64,000 nucleotides of DNA from Pseudoxanthomonas sp. CF125 (GTDB lineage: Bacteria; Pseudomonadota; Gammaproteobacteria; Xanthomonadales; Xanthomonadaceae): assembly GCF_900104085.1 (NCBI RefSeq), contig NZ_FNLD01000001.1:1718331-1782330 (forward strand), written 5' to 3'. How positions within the stretch are numbered: position 1 is the stretch's first letter; each line of letters begins with the position of its first letter. This document shows positions 17,044 through 26,044 of this stretch, piece by piece. A program made the translations under genes and the position numbers. Under the pieces are notes generated by a model. The model searched no databases. It was not told the origin of the DNA and saw nothing but the letters and a program-made list of their open reading frames with translations.

Positions 17044-18159
17044 CTAGCGGAAATCGGCATCGGTGCGTTGCGGACGGCGCCACAGCAGCCAGACGCCCCA
17101 GCTCATCAGCGGCAGCACGTACACCGCCAGGAACAACCAGGTCAGCGTGCCGTAGCCCTTGGCGATCAGATCGACCAGACCGACGGCGCTGGCGGCGTAC
17201 ACGGCCAGCAGCATCGCGCCGACTGCGAGCGCCGGGCGCAAGGCCTGCGGCATCGGCTTCCGCCGTTCTTCGAAGGCTTTGGCCACCCGCTCGTTGATGG
17301 CGTGCAGCAGCGCCACGCCGGTGTCCACCAGGGTCAGCAGCACCGCGATCTGGAACGCCCATTCGAACCACGGCGCCTGCAACTTGCCCAGCAGAAAAGC
17401 CGAAGGCAGCGCTTCAGCGCCGATCTCGTTGTAGTAGCCCATCATGGCGATGTAGAACACCACCCCAGGCAGCATGCCGAGCGGTCCGGCGAGCGCGCCG
17501 GCGGCAAGCGCCTCGCGGCGGCTGCCCAGGTGGCGGATGCAGAACAGCACCGCGGGAATGGTGGCGACGTTGTATCCGGCGTAGGTGATGCCAGCAGTGA
17601 ACCAACCGTCGGCAGCCGGCACGGCTGCGAAGTTGGCCTCGATGCGGTCGCCGAAGGCGAACACGCTCCAGACCAGGAACACCAGGTAGACCAGGTAGAG
17701 ATAGGCCACCGACAAGGCCAGGAACTTTTCGATCACAGCGCTGCTGTAGGCCAGCATCAGACCGGTGGCGGCGATCATCCCCAACGAACCGGCCAGCTTC
17801 GGCAGTCCGAACAGGCTGTGCGCGATCTCGCCAGCTGCCGCGCCCATCACCGCCAGGATGACGATCATCAGCGCGAAGTAGCCGATTTCGAACAGGAACC
17901 AGCCGCGGCCCAGCAACACCTTGAAGAACGAACGGTAGTCGTAGGCGCGCGCGACCCGGGCCAGTTCGAAACTGACCATCAACACCATGCTCCACACCAG
18001 CATGCTGACCGCCATGCCCAACAAGCCGCCCCACGGGCCTGCCGGCAGAAAGAACTCCACCAGCTCGCGCCCGGTAGCGTAGCCGCCCGCTATCACCGCC
18101 GCCTGGAAGACGAACCCCGGCAGCAGGTAGCGCTGGAACCATGTGGATCGCGCAGTCAT
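17044..18159 (-). CDS. YkvI-like (COG3949-type) membrane transporter
   Basis: 371 residues with about ten hydrophobic helices. The start PGFVFQAAVIAGGYATGREL has an unwound first-helix look (GGY.TGRE) seen in the YkvI family and distant amino-acid transporters of the LeuT-fold type. YNVATIPAVLF and LLTLVDTGVALLHAINER also fit. The start at 18159 is the first Met before the conserved region. It is 55 bp after the DUF1611 gene. The likely cargo is the D-amino acid or acylated amino acid handled by the locus. Confidence 0.72.
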   Translation of the reverse strand: MTARSTWFQRYLLPGFVFQAAVIAGGYATGRELVEFFLPAGPWGGLLGMAVSMLVWSMVLMVSFELARVARAYDYRSFFKVLLGRGWFLFEIGYFALMIVILAVMGAAAGEIAHSLFGLPKLAGSLGMIAATGLMLAYSSAVIEKFLALSVAYLYLVYLVFLVWSVFAFGDRIEANFAAVPAADGWFTAGITYAGYNVATIPAVLFCIRHLGSRREALAAGALAGPLGMLPGVVFYIAMMGYYNEIGAEALPSAFLLGKLQAPWFEWAFQIAVLLTLVDTGVALLHAINERVAKAFEERRKPMPQALRPALAVGAMLLAVYAASAVGLVDLIAKGYGTLTWLFLAVYVLPLMSWGVWLLWRRPQRTDADFR

Positions 18160-18214
18160 GGCGCGCACGATCGCACAGCGACACGACCCAGGGCGGCGCA
18201 GTGGCCATCGGGTT

Positions 18215-19258
18215 TCATGCCAGGCAATCCTCCACCAAGCGGTCGAAGGCCGGGCCACCGCGCATCGGATCGGCAACCGCGCAACCCAGCCGATCGCTTT
18301 CCGAAGCCAGCAAACGTAGGGCCGCGGTTTCGTCCAAATGCGCAGTGTTGAGGCTGACGCCGCCGCAGCGGATGGCCGGTTGCGTGCGGCTTCCCAGTTG
18401 CAGGGCCAAGGCGATGGTTTCCTCGATGCTGGGGAGCGCATAGCCCGGGTGACCGAGCATGCGCTGGCGTCCCGGGTGATGGCAGACCACGACGACATTC
18501 GGCTGGCTGCCATGCAGCAACGCCAGCGACACCCCGGCATAAGCCGGATGGAACAGGGAACCTTGCCCTTCGATCACATCCCAGTGTTCGTCCGCGGCGT
18601 CGGGCGAAAGGATCTCGGCCGCGCCCGCGGCGAAATCGGCGACCACCGCGTCCATGGGAATGCCGCTGCCTGCGATCATGATTCCTGTCTGGCCCGTGGC
18701 GCGGAAATGCGCATCCACTCCATGCTGGCTGAAAGCGCGGGCCAGCGCGAGCGCCGTGTACTTCTTCCCCAAAGCACAGTCGGTGCCCACGGTCAGCAGG
18801 CGTTTCCCGCTGCGGGCATGACCCGTGGCTACGGTGATGCCGGCCGGCGGTTGGCGCACGTCGATCAGCCTGCGGCCCAACCCGGCGGCGGCATTGCGCA
18901 GCCGTGCGATTTCCCCAAGACGCACGTGCATGCCGCTGATGATGTCCAGGCCGGCTTCCATCGCTTGCAGCAGCGAACCCAGCCACGCTTCGGGAATGAC
19001 GCCGCCGGCATTGGCCACTCCGATCACCATGGAACGCGCGCCTTTTGCGGCGGCCTCGGCAGGCGTCATGAAGCGAAGCCCGGTGGTGACTGTCGCGCCT
19101 TCGCAAGCGAACTCCCCAAGACAACGATTGGGCGCCCAATCGCGCAGACCGTAGGCGGTCTTGGCGTAGCCGGCCTCGGTGGTGTCTCCAAGGAACAGCA
19201 GATAGGGGCCCGGCAGCGCCTCCAATGCTTGTGGACCTAACGGGCGGGGTTGGAGCAT
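18215..19258 (-). CDS. DUF1611 protein, DgcN-like (D-glutamate N-acetyltransferase family)
   Basis: 347 residues. The DUF1611 family has an N-terminal Rossmann-like half (LLFLGDTTEAGYAKTAYGLRDW near 20) and a C-terminal P-loop half (GTDCALGKKYTALALA near 158, then IEGQGSLFHPAYAG and HPGR). DgcN in marine bacteria is reported to N-acetylate D-glutamate, working with the epimerase DgcA; a DgcA-like gene is present at 24968-25987 in the same regulon. The gene follows the TonB receptor by 86 bp. Family membership is secure; the reaction is inferred from the pairing. Confidence 0.85.
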   Translation of the reverse strand: MLQPRPLGPQALEALPGPYLLFLGDTTEAGYAKTAYGLRDWAPNRCLGEFACEGATVTTGLRFMTPAEAAAKGARSMVIGVANAGGVIPEAWLGSLLQAMEAGLDIISGMHVRLGEIARLRNAAAGLGRRLIDVRQPPAGITVATGHARSGKRLLTVGTDCALGKKYTALALARAFSQHGVDAHFRATGQTGIMIAGSGIPMDAVVADFAAGAAEILSPDAADEHWDVIEGQGSLFHPAYAGVSLALLHGSQPNVVVVCHHPGRQRMLGHPGYALPSIEETIALALQLGSRTQPAIRCGGVSLNTAHLDETAALRLLASESDRLGCAVADPMRGGPAFDRLVEDCLA

Positions 19259-19344
19259 TGGAGGTTCTTCACCAGACAGGTTCGAGAGGCGTCACGTTCC
19301 GCCGGTACGGAACACCGGCAGCGGACGATGGCGATGGCGGCGCT

Positions 19345-21693
19345 TTAGAACCGGTAATCGAACTCGATGCCGAAGGTACGCGGGCGGATCGGCACCGCCG
19401 CCACTTGCACGTGGGTGCCGGTTATCGCGCTGTTGATAGGCGTGAGCGAGGACCATGCGCCTTCATCGGTTATGTTGTTGGCATAGATACGCAGTTCCCA
19501 ATTGCCCTTGCCGATGCCCGCATACAGATCGAGCGCACGGTAGCTATCCAGTTCCAAAGGTGCGGTTATTTCCTCGTCCAGCACGGTCGAGGGATCCCCC
19601 GGAGCGGTTATCCGCTGGCGCTCGGTCGTATCGTTCAACCGCTTGCCCACGCCACGCAATGCGGCGCCCGCCTGGCCGTTGAAACCGCCTACCGCGAAGG
19701 CATATTCGGCGGTCAACGCCCACGACAACTTGGGCACATAAGGCATCCGGTCGCCTGCCAGTCCGGTGTTGAGGATGACGTCGAAACCGTCCTGCGGGAT
19801 CACCGTGGGCTCAAAATCGTTCTTGATGTCGGCTTTCGTATAAGCGACGTTGAAACCGACGGTCAGCGCATCAGTGGCCCGGAACAGGGTGGACAGTTCG
19901 GCGCCTTCGCTGGTCGCCTCGCCGCCATTGACCAGACCGCCGATGCCGTTGAACGAAGAGGCCACTTGGATGTCTTCCCAGTCGATGCGGAACACAGCCA
20001 GATCCAACTGCACGCGCTGCTCGGCGAACTGCGCTTTGAGCCCAAGCTCGTAGCTGGAGAGCATCGACGAATCCACCTTGGGAGGTATGCCGACAATCGC
20101 CACGTTCGGCCCGCCGGGTTGATAGCCGGTCGCGGCGCGTGCATACAGCATGGCGTCTTCGCCCAGCTTGAACTGCGGACTGATGCTCCAGGTGAAGACG
20201 TCTTCCTCGGACTCGCCTGGCGTATTGCCGATCGGCACCAGAATGCCCTCGCTCACGTTCTGGCTGAACCGTTGTTCGTTACGCGCCTGGCGCACACCGG
20301 CGTCTAGCTTGAAGCGCTCGCCGATGCGCCAGGAACCGTTGGCGAAAACCGCAAGCTCTTTGTAGGTACTGGGCAGGCCGAGGAAGGTCAGCGTCGAAAA
20401 CATCTCGTCGTAGGGCGCTGGCAGCGGAGAACCATCCAACTGGCCCAGCCATGCGAGCTGCGTCTGCAGCGCATCTTCCTTGGTGTAGAAAATGCCCACC
20501 AGCCACTCGAACCGGCCGCCGCTTTTCGAGCTCAGGCGGAATTCCTGGGTGACTTTGTCCAGGTCGAACTCGTAACGCACGAAGGAACTGCCGGGTTCGG
20601 GCAGGCCGAGCAGCGCGTTGGCCACTTCCCCGAACTGGATGGTCGAGTCGATCTGGGTCATCGTGTCGGTCTGCGACCAACCGGTGGCGGACACGAAGTC
20701 GGCCCATCCCATGTCCCAATCCAGGCTCAGTGACGTCAGCGTCAGTTCTTTGGAAAAGGGCTGGTGCTGCCAGGTCCTGTCGACCAGATCGCCGAACAGC
20801 GGCTCCATGGTCTCGGGGTCCAGCGCGGTGCCGCCGCGGTCGTCGGCGCTGATGCGTTGCTGCAGCACAGAGAGATTGAGGTCGAATGCGTCGCCATCCC
20901 AGAACAATGCCGCGCGCGCGCCCATTTGCTCGCTGTCGTTGATGTCCTCGCGCCCATCGACGACGTTGTCGGTGTAACCCGGCAACCCGTTGCGCGCGAA
21001 ACTCATGCGCAAGCCAAGACGGTCCTCTTTCAACGGCACGCTCGCGCCAAAGCGGGTGTTCCAGGCGTCGCCGCCGTCGTTCACCGTGCGCATTCCGAAA
21101 CCGAGGCGGAACTCATCCCCGCTTACGTCGGGCGCGCGCGTCACGTATTTGAGCAGTCCGCCGATGGCGCCGGCGCCGTAGAGCGTGCCTTGCGGTCCGC
21201 GCAGCACTTCCACACGGCTGATGTCGTAGGGCAGCACGTCCAGCATCAAGGTATTGGCGCCTTGATAGATTCCGCTGGATCCTACCGGCACCTCGTCGAT
21301 GTAAGTCGCCACCGAAGCGCCGGAGGACAGCGCCGCGATGCCGCGCAGCGACACCGAGGTCTGTCCCGGGCTTCCGTTGTCCTGCACCTGCATGCCGGGA
21401 ATCAGGGAAGCGTAGTCGGCCAGCGAACTGGCTCCGAGGTTCTCGAGCTGGCGCTCGCCGATGACGCTGATCGACGCGGCGACATCGCGAATGTTCTCTA
21501 CGCGCTTGTTGGCGGTGACCACCACCCGGTCGAGCGTGGCTGCGCGCTCTGCGGAGCTGGTATCCGACTGTGCCTGGGCTTCGGAGCTCTCCTGCGCCGA
21601 AACGGGAGCCGCGATCGCCCACGCCAGAGCGCTGGTGATGGCGAGGGACAAGGGCGAGCGATACCACGGGCGGCTGGACTGGAACGCGTTCAT
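19345..21693 (-). CDS. TonB-dependent outer-membrane receptor of the D-amino-acid locus
   Basis: 782 residues. The ATG at 21693 is chosen because GGAGA lies upstream and a signal peptide follows (SLAITSALAWAIAAPVSAQ). TonB box LDRVVVTANKR near 58; plug domain with SLRGIAALSSGASVATYIDE and VLRGPQGTLYGAGAIGG; barrel ending GIEFDYRF. It is the classical receptor type rather than the longer Xanthomonas-Caulobacter type at 3660. It is the first gene of the minus-strand unit 21693-15411 and carries the promoter/operator at 21777-21814. The substrate is unknown; a D-Glu-containing peptide or polymer fits the neighbours. Confidence 0.92.
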   Translation of the reverse strand: MNAFQSSRPWYRSPLSLAITSALAWAIAAPVSAQESSEAQAQSDTSSAERAATLDRVVVTANKRVENIRDVAASISVIGERQLENLGASSLADYASLIPGMQVQDNGSPGQTSVSLRGIAALSSGASVATYIDEVPVGSSGIYQGANTLMLDVLPYDISRVEVLRGPQGTLYGAGAIGGLLKYVTRAPDVSGDEFRLGFGMRTVNDGGDAWNTRFGASVPLKEDRLGLRMSFARNGLPGYTDNVVDGREDINDSEQMGARAALFWDGDAFDLNLSVLQQRISADDRGGTALDPETMEPLFGDLVDRTWQHQPFSKELTLTSLSLDWDMGWADFVSATGWSQTDTMTQIDSTIQFGEVANALLGLPEPGSSFVRYEFDLDKVTQEFRLSSKSGGRFEWLVGIFYTKEDALQTQLAWLGQLDGSPLPAPYDEMFSTLTFLGLPSTYKELAVFANGSWRIGERFKLDAGVRQARNEQRFSQNVSEGILVPIGNTPGESEEDVFTWSISPQFKLGEDAMLYARAATGYQPGGPNVAIVGIPPKVDSSMLSSYELGLKAQFAEQRVQLDLAVFRIDWEDIQVASSFNGIGGLVNGGEATSEGAELSTLFRATDALTVGFNVAYTKADIKNDFEPTVIPQDGFDVILNTGLAGDRMPYVPKLSWALTAEYAFAVGGFNGQAGAALRGVGKRLNDTTERQRITAPGDPSTVLDEEITAPLELDSYRALDLYAGIGKGNWELRIYANNITDEGAWSSLTPINSAITGTHVQVAAVPIRPRTFGIEFDYRF

Positions 21694-21776
21694 CTCTGGA
21701 TCTCCCCGGACGGCGAATGGGTGGTGCGGATGATCGGCCCGGGCTGGATGCGCCAAAGGCGACATGTGCCGGTATC

Positions 21777-21814
21777 CTGATCAGGGATAATGATCCTAAT
21801 CAGAGAATTGTCAA
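21777..21814 (-). promoter_or_regulatory. Promoter and operator of the receptor unit (copy 1 of a shared 28-nt element)
   Basis: On the minus strand TTGACA (21809-21814) is followed by a 16-nt spacer and CATTAT (21787-21792), a good sigma-70 promoter about 94 bp before the receptor ATG. An interrupted palindrome CTGAT...ATCAG (21777-21803; plus-strand half CTGATCAGG) covers the -10 and spacer. Bases 21787-21814 are identical to 28151-28178 upstream of the second unit. Confidence 0.75.
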
Positions 21815-21856
21815 TATATTTGGAAAATGACCTCCGGGTTTTCGTCGCGGCCCTGA

Positions 21857-23563
21857 TCAGTCGCTTTTGGGCGCCTGCCAGCCAGGCCCGCGCACCACCC
21901 GTCCCGGCTTGGCCCCGGTGTGTTCGCCGTCGCGCAACACCTGCACGCCATTGACGAAAACATCGCTGACGCCGGTGGCGTACTGCTGCGGCGACTTGTA
22001 GGTGGCGTGGTCGGCGATCCGGGCCGGGTCGAACACCACGACATCGGCAAAGCAACCTGGATTGAGGCAACCGCGGTCGCGCAGTTTCCAGTTCGTCGCC
22101 GGCAGGCCCGTCAAACGGTGGATGCCTTCTTCCAACGACATCAGTTTTCGGTCGCGCACGTAATGGCCCAGGAACTTGGCGAAGTTTCCGTAAGCGCGGG
22201 GATGCGTGCTGGACTTGAGGAAGACGCCTTCCGGCGCCGACGATTCCGCATCCGACCCCAGGCTGGTCCAAGGCTGCTTCAAACCCAGCTCTACGTTTTC
22301 CTCGCTCATAAGGAAATACGCGGCGACCACGCGCGAATCGTCCTCGACGACCAGATCGATCAGGGTTTCCTCGCCGGATTTCCCGCGCTCCCTGGCCACT
22401 TCCGCCAGCGTCTTTCCGATCAACGGCTTCAGCTTTTCGTTCTTGAAATCGAACAGCAGCACGCGATCATCCGACCCGGAGAGCAGACGGATGTTTTCCC
22501 ACTCGACATTGGGGTCTTTCATCTCGGCGATCACGCGCTTGCGGATAGCCGGATCCTTGAGCCGGGCGATCATGGCTTCATGACCGTCGGCCTGCACCCA
22601 GGGCGGCAGACCCGCGGTCAGGCCGGTGGCGCCGGCGGTGTAGGTGTACATGTTGGCGCTGACCAACGCGCCCTGCTTTCGGGCTGATTCTATGTTGGCG
22701 ATCGCCTGGGCCATCTTCGACCAGTTCCTTTCCCCCGCTGCTTTGAGGTGGTAAACCTCGGCACGCTGCCCGGTGGCGCGGGCGATGCCGATGGTTTCGT
22801 CCAGCGCTTCCAGGAACCGGTCCGCTTCGCTGCGCATATGCGCGACATAGCCGCCGCCGGATTCGGCCACGGCCTGCGCAAGCGCGATCAGTTCGCTGCT
22901 GTCGGCGAAGGCGGCCGGCGGATAGATCAGCGAACCGCCCACGCCCAGTGCGCCTTCGGCCATCGCTTGCCGCACCAGATCCTGCATCCGCGCCAACTGC
23001 GCGGCATCCGGCTTCACGTCGCCCTCCCCCAATTCATGGATGCGCACAGTCGTGGCGCCGACGAAGGAGGCGACATTCGGAGTGACGCCGCGCTTCTCCA
23101 GATATTCCAGGTACTCGCCCAGCGTGGTCCATTCGATCGGGTAACGGATGTCGCCTTGCTGCTTCAGCGCGTCGGCCTTCATCTTTTCGTTGTAAGGCCC
23201 CATCGACCAGCCTTCACCGAACACCTCCAGGGTCACGCCCTGCTTGGTATCGCTGACGCCGCGCCCGTCGGCGATCAGCGATTCGGGTGCCCAGCTCAAC
23301 ATATTGATGAAACCCGGGGCGACGGCTTGGCCGTGCGCATCCACAGTATGGGTAGCCACCGCGTCGCCTCCCGCGGGCAACAGTGCGGCGATGCGGTCGC
23401 CGCGCACCGCCACGTCGACCCGCCGGCCAGCGGCGCCGCTGCCGTCGTAGACCACGCCATTGCGTATCAGCAGGTCGTACGGTTCGCTGCCGGCGCGCGC
23501 GCCGGACGCCGACGCGCAGCCGGCGAGCGCCAAGGCCAGCAGGGAAAGGCTCAGTCGATACAT
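21857..23563 (-). CDS. Lipoprotein N-acyl-D-amino-acid deacylase homologue with altered metal site
   Basis: 568 residues; lipobox LAGC with acylated Cys16. It is an amidohydrolase of the D-aminoacylase / N-acyl-D-glutamate deacylase group: APGFINMLSW (82-91), TLEVFGEG (111-118), GGSLIYPP, YVAHMRSEAD, YHLKAAG and SLGSDAESSAPEG. The usual HxH of PGFIDxHxH is replaced by L89 and W91, and the bridging Cys of D-aminoacylases corresponds to E113; the later His residues and Asp are kept. So only one metal is expected. GAGGAG lies 6 nt upstream of the ATG. It closes the unit that starts at 28063 and follows the POT transporter by 67 bp. Confidence 0.85.
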   Translation of the reverse strand: MYRLSLSLLALALAGCASASGARAGSEPYDLLIRNGVVYDGSGAAGRRVDVAVRGDRIAALLPAGGDAVATHTVDAHGQAVAPGFINMLSWAPESLIADGRGVSDTKQGVTLEVFGEGWSMGPYNEKMKADALKQQGDIRYPIEWTTLGEYLEYLEKRGVTPNVASFVGATTVRIHELGEGDVKPDAAQLARMQDLVRQAMAEGALGVGGSLIYPPAAFADSSELIALAQAVAESGGGYVAHMRSEADRFLEALDETIGIARATGQRAEVYHLKAAGERNWSKMAQAIANIESARKQGALVSANMYTYTAGATGLTAGLPPWVQADGHEAMIARLKDPAIRKRVIAEMKDPNVEWENIRLLSGSDDRVLLFDFKNEKLKPLIGKTLAEVARERGKSGEETLIDLVVEDDSRVVAAYFLMSEENVELGLKQPWTSLGSDAESSAPEGVFLKSSTHPRAYGNFAKFLGHYVRDRKLMSLEEGIHRLTGLPATNWKLRDRGCLNPGCFADVVVFDPARIADHATYKSPQQYATGVSDVFVNGVQVLRDGEHTGAKPGRVVRGPGWQAPKSD

Positions 23564-23630
23564 CGGTGTGCTCCTCATGGATATCGCAACGGTGGCAGAG
23601 ATCACGGCAGAACACCGTGACCGGCAAGCT

Positions 23631-24971
23631 TCAACTACGGACTTCTTCCAACGGACCGCCGGCATCGGCGGAAGCGTTTGTTTCGACAGACAGGGAACGC
23701 CGGGCCGACTCCACATTGCGAATGGGACGATCCAACATCCACAGAACGCACGCGGCCGACAATGCCAGCCCCGACAGCAATACGAAGAATCCGGCGTGGC
23801 TGGTCCGCGACCACAAAGCGCCCACCGCACCGGCAAGCAGGCTGCCGGTGAAGATCGCGAAGAACCAGGCAGCCACGGTGGTCGCGCCAAGTCGCGGTGG
23901 CGCCAGGCGTGCGAACAGGCCCAGCCCGGTCGGCAGAATGTAAAGCTCGCCCAGCGTGAGGATGACGAAGAACGCCAGCAGCCAGGGCCAACCGACGCGC
24001 TCGCCGCCCGCGAAATGGTCCAGCGCCGCCAGCAGCAGATACGCCAGCGCAACGATGATCGCGCCGATGGCCATCTTGCGAGCCGGCGAAGTCTCGCGGC
24101 CCGCATCGGCGCGACGTCGCCAGTGGAGCAGCAGCAGCGGCGTCATGCTGATCACCAGCAACGGATTCAAGGCCTGGAACCAGGTCATCGGAATCACCAT
24201 CCCGCCCCACGCGCGGTCCACGCCGATGTCGGTCCACAACGGCAGCGTATTGCCGATCTGCTCGTAAGCGCCGCGGAAGATCGTCGCTGCAAGTCCGACG
24301 CCCAACAGCAGCAGCCAGATCCGGCTCTGATCGCTTGCGCGCTCGCCTGCCGCGGACGGCGTTCGCGCCACGCGCGTGCGGTTCTCCGGCGGAAGGTAGT
24401 CGCGGCCCAGCACATAGACGATCAGGCCGACGAACATGCCGATACCGGCGGCCCCGAAACCGTAATGCCAACCGTAGACTTCACCCAGCGTGCCGCAGAT
24501 CAGCGGCGCCATGAAGCCGCCGATGTTCAGGCCCACGTAGTACACGTTGTAGGCGCGCCCGCGGCGCGGATCGTCGGCGTGGTACAGGTCGTTGATCTGG
24601 CTGGGAAGGCTGGGCAGGAACAGGCCGTTGCCCAGCGCGATGGTGGCCAGCGCGATGTAGAACAGTGGTTCGAAAGTCATCATGAAATGCCCCAGCGCCA
24701 TCACGCTGCCGCCGATGACCACCGCGTTGCGCTTGCCCAGCCAGCGGTCGGCGATGGCGCCGCCCAGGATCGGCGTGAAGTACGCCATCGCCGTATAGGT
24801 GCCGTAGATGAAGGAGGATTTCTCCTGCGCGAACAGCAGCTCCTTGGTCATGTAATAGACCAGCAGCGTGCGCATTCCATAGTAGGAGAACAGTTCCCAC
24901 ATGTTGGTGAGGAACAGGATCGTGAGGCCGCGCGGCTGGCCGAACCAGGTCTTGTCGGCCATTGCGCTCAT
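23631..24971 (-). CDS. POT/PTR-family proton-dependent peptide transporter
   Basis: 446 residues with about twelve membrane helices. POT motifs: ELFSYYGMRTLLVYYMTK (26-43), GGAIADRWLGKRNAV near 70, then YNVYYVGLNIGGFMAP. It should move di- or tripeptides, or similar acyl-amino acids, across the inner membrane with protons. The ATG overlaps the epimerase stop (ATGA), so the two are translationally coupled. Placement between an epimerase and a deacylase suggests peptides containing D-Glu or D-Ala as cargo. Confidence 0.88.
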   Translation of the reverse strand: MSAMADKTWFGQPRGLTILFLTNMWELFSYYGMRTLLVYYMTKELLFAQEKSSFIYGTYTAMAYFTPILGGAIADRWLGKRNAVVIGGSVMALGHFMMTFEPLFYIALATIALGNGLFLPSLPSQINDLYHADDPRRGRAYNVYYVGLNIGGFMAPLICGTLGEVYGWHYGFGAAGIGMFVGLIVYVLGRDYLPPENRTRVARTPSAAGERASDQSRIWLLLLGVGLAATIFRGAYEQIGNTLPLWTDIGVDRAWGGMVIPMTWFQALNPLLVISMTPLLLLHWRRRADAGRETSPARKMAIGAIIVALAYLLLAALDHFAGGERVGWPWLLAFFVILTLGELYILPTGLGLFARLAPPRLGATTVAAWFFAIFTGSLLAGAVGALWSRTSHAGFFVLLSGLALSAACVLWMLDRPIRNVESARRSLSVETNASADAGGPLEEVRS

Positions 24972-25987
24972 GCGAGGGTCTTCGGGCCCCAGACTTCATC
25001 GCCGCAGGTGATGTAACCGTCTTCGTAGCGGACCGATGGCGTGCGGTCTTTCACCAGGAAGATCGGCCCATCCAGATCGACGATATCGCAGAACTGGCCC
25101 AGCACGAACGCCGGTGCGGCCGCCAGGCTGGTGCCGCACATGTTGCCGACCATGACCTTCTTACCCAGTTCGCGCGCGCGCCTGGCCATGAGCAGACCCT
25201 CGGTAAGGCCGCCGCATTTGTCGAGCTTGATGTTGATGACATCGAACCGGTGGTGGCGCGCCTCCAGCTCGGCGAGATCCAGGATGCTTTCGTCCGCTGC
25301 GAACGGCAAGGGGCGCTCGATTCCATCCAGGATATGTTCGCGCCCACGCACGCATGGTTGCTCGAGCAGCGACACTCCCGCCTCGATCAACACCGGCAGC
25401 AGCGACGGCAGGGTAGCCGCGTTGTAGCCCTGGTTGGCATCGACGCCAATCCACGCTTGCGGGCAACGTGCGCGCACTGCGCGTACCCGCGCACCGTCCA
25501 GCTCCGGATCTCCGGTCAGCTTCAGCTTCAATGCCCGCGCCTGCGGATAACCCGCTGCGCGGTCCGCCATTACCGACGGATCGTCGGCGCCCACGGTGAA
25601 AGTGGTCAACAGCCTGTCTACCTTCTCCAGGCCCGCCAGTTTCCAGACCGGGACGCCTTTGCGTTGCGATTCCAGTTCCCACAGGGCGCAATCGAGCGCG
25701 TTGCGCGCACCGCCTGCCGGCAACAACGTGCGCAAAGTATCCCGATCGATTCCTGCTTCTATGCGCGCACGCAGCGCTTCGAGCGTGGCGATCATCTTGT
25801 CGGGATGATCGTCGTTGTAATACACGCCCGCCGCTTCGCCACGACCGACATGCGCACCATCGCGCAGGGTCACCACGGTAGCGGGCATAGCTTCGAACAC
25901 ATGTCCTGCGATACGGAACGGGGCCGACATCGGCAGCGGTTCGTTGTGCAGTTCCAGTTCGACGGACACGGCTTCGGCCACGCGCAC
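24968..25987 (-). CDS. Enolase-superfamily epimerase, DgcA / L-Ala-D/L-Glu epimerase-like
   Basis: 339 residues of the MR/MLE enolase superfamily. It has LKLKLTGDPE (first catalytic Lys in KxK, near 173), IGVDANQGYN (metal Asp), LLEQP (metal Glu), FAADES (metal Asp) and VINIKLDKCGG (second catalytic Lys). This set defines dipeptide epimerases and the related DgcA, which racemises N-acetyl-D-glutamate. The start is uncertain: GTG at 25987 gives the length listed, while GTG at 25981 has GAGG 5 nt upstream, and conserved family sequence starts only near residue 10. It lies 58 bp after the large serine hydrolase. Confidence 0.85.
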   Translation of the reverse strand: MRVAEAVSVELELHNEPLPMSAPFRIAGHVFEAMPATVVTLRDGAHVGRGEAAGVYYNDDHPDKMIATLEALRARIEAGIDRDTLRTLLPAGGARNALDCALWELESQRKGVPVWKLAGLEKVDRLLTTFTVGADDPSVMADRAAGYPQARALKLKLTGDPELDGARVRAVRARCPQAWIGVDANQGYNAATLPSLLPVLIEAGVSLLEQPCVRGREHILDGIERPLPFAADESILDLAELEARHHRFDVINIKLDKCGGLTEGLLMARRARELGKKVMVGNMCGTSLAAAPAFVLGQFCDIVDLDGPIFLVKDRTPSVRYEDGYITCGDEVWGPKTLA

Positions 25988-26044
25988 CTCAACAGTCGGG
26001 AATCGGGGAAGCGGCCGGCGGCAAACGCAGCCGGCCGGCCTCGG

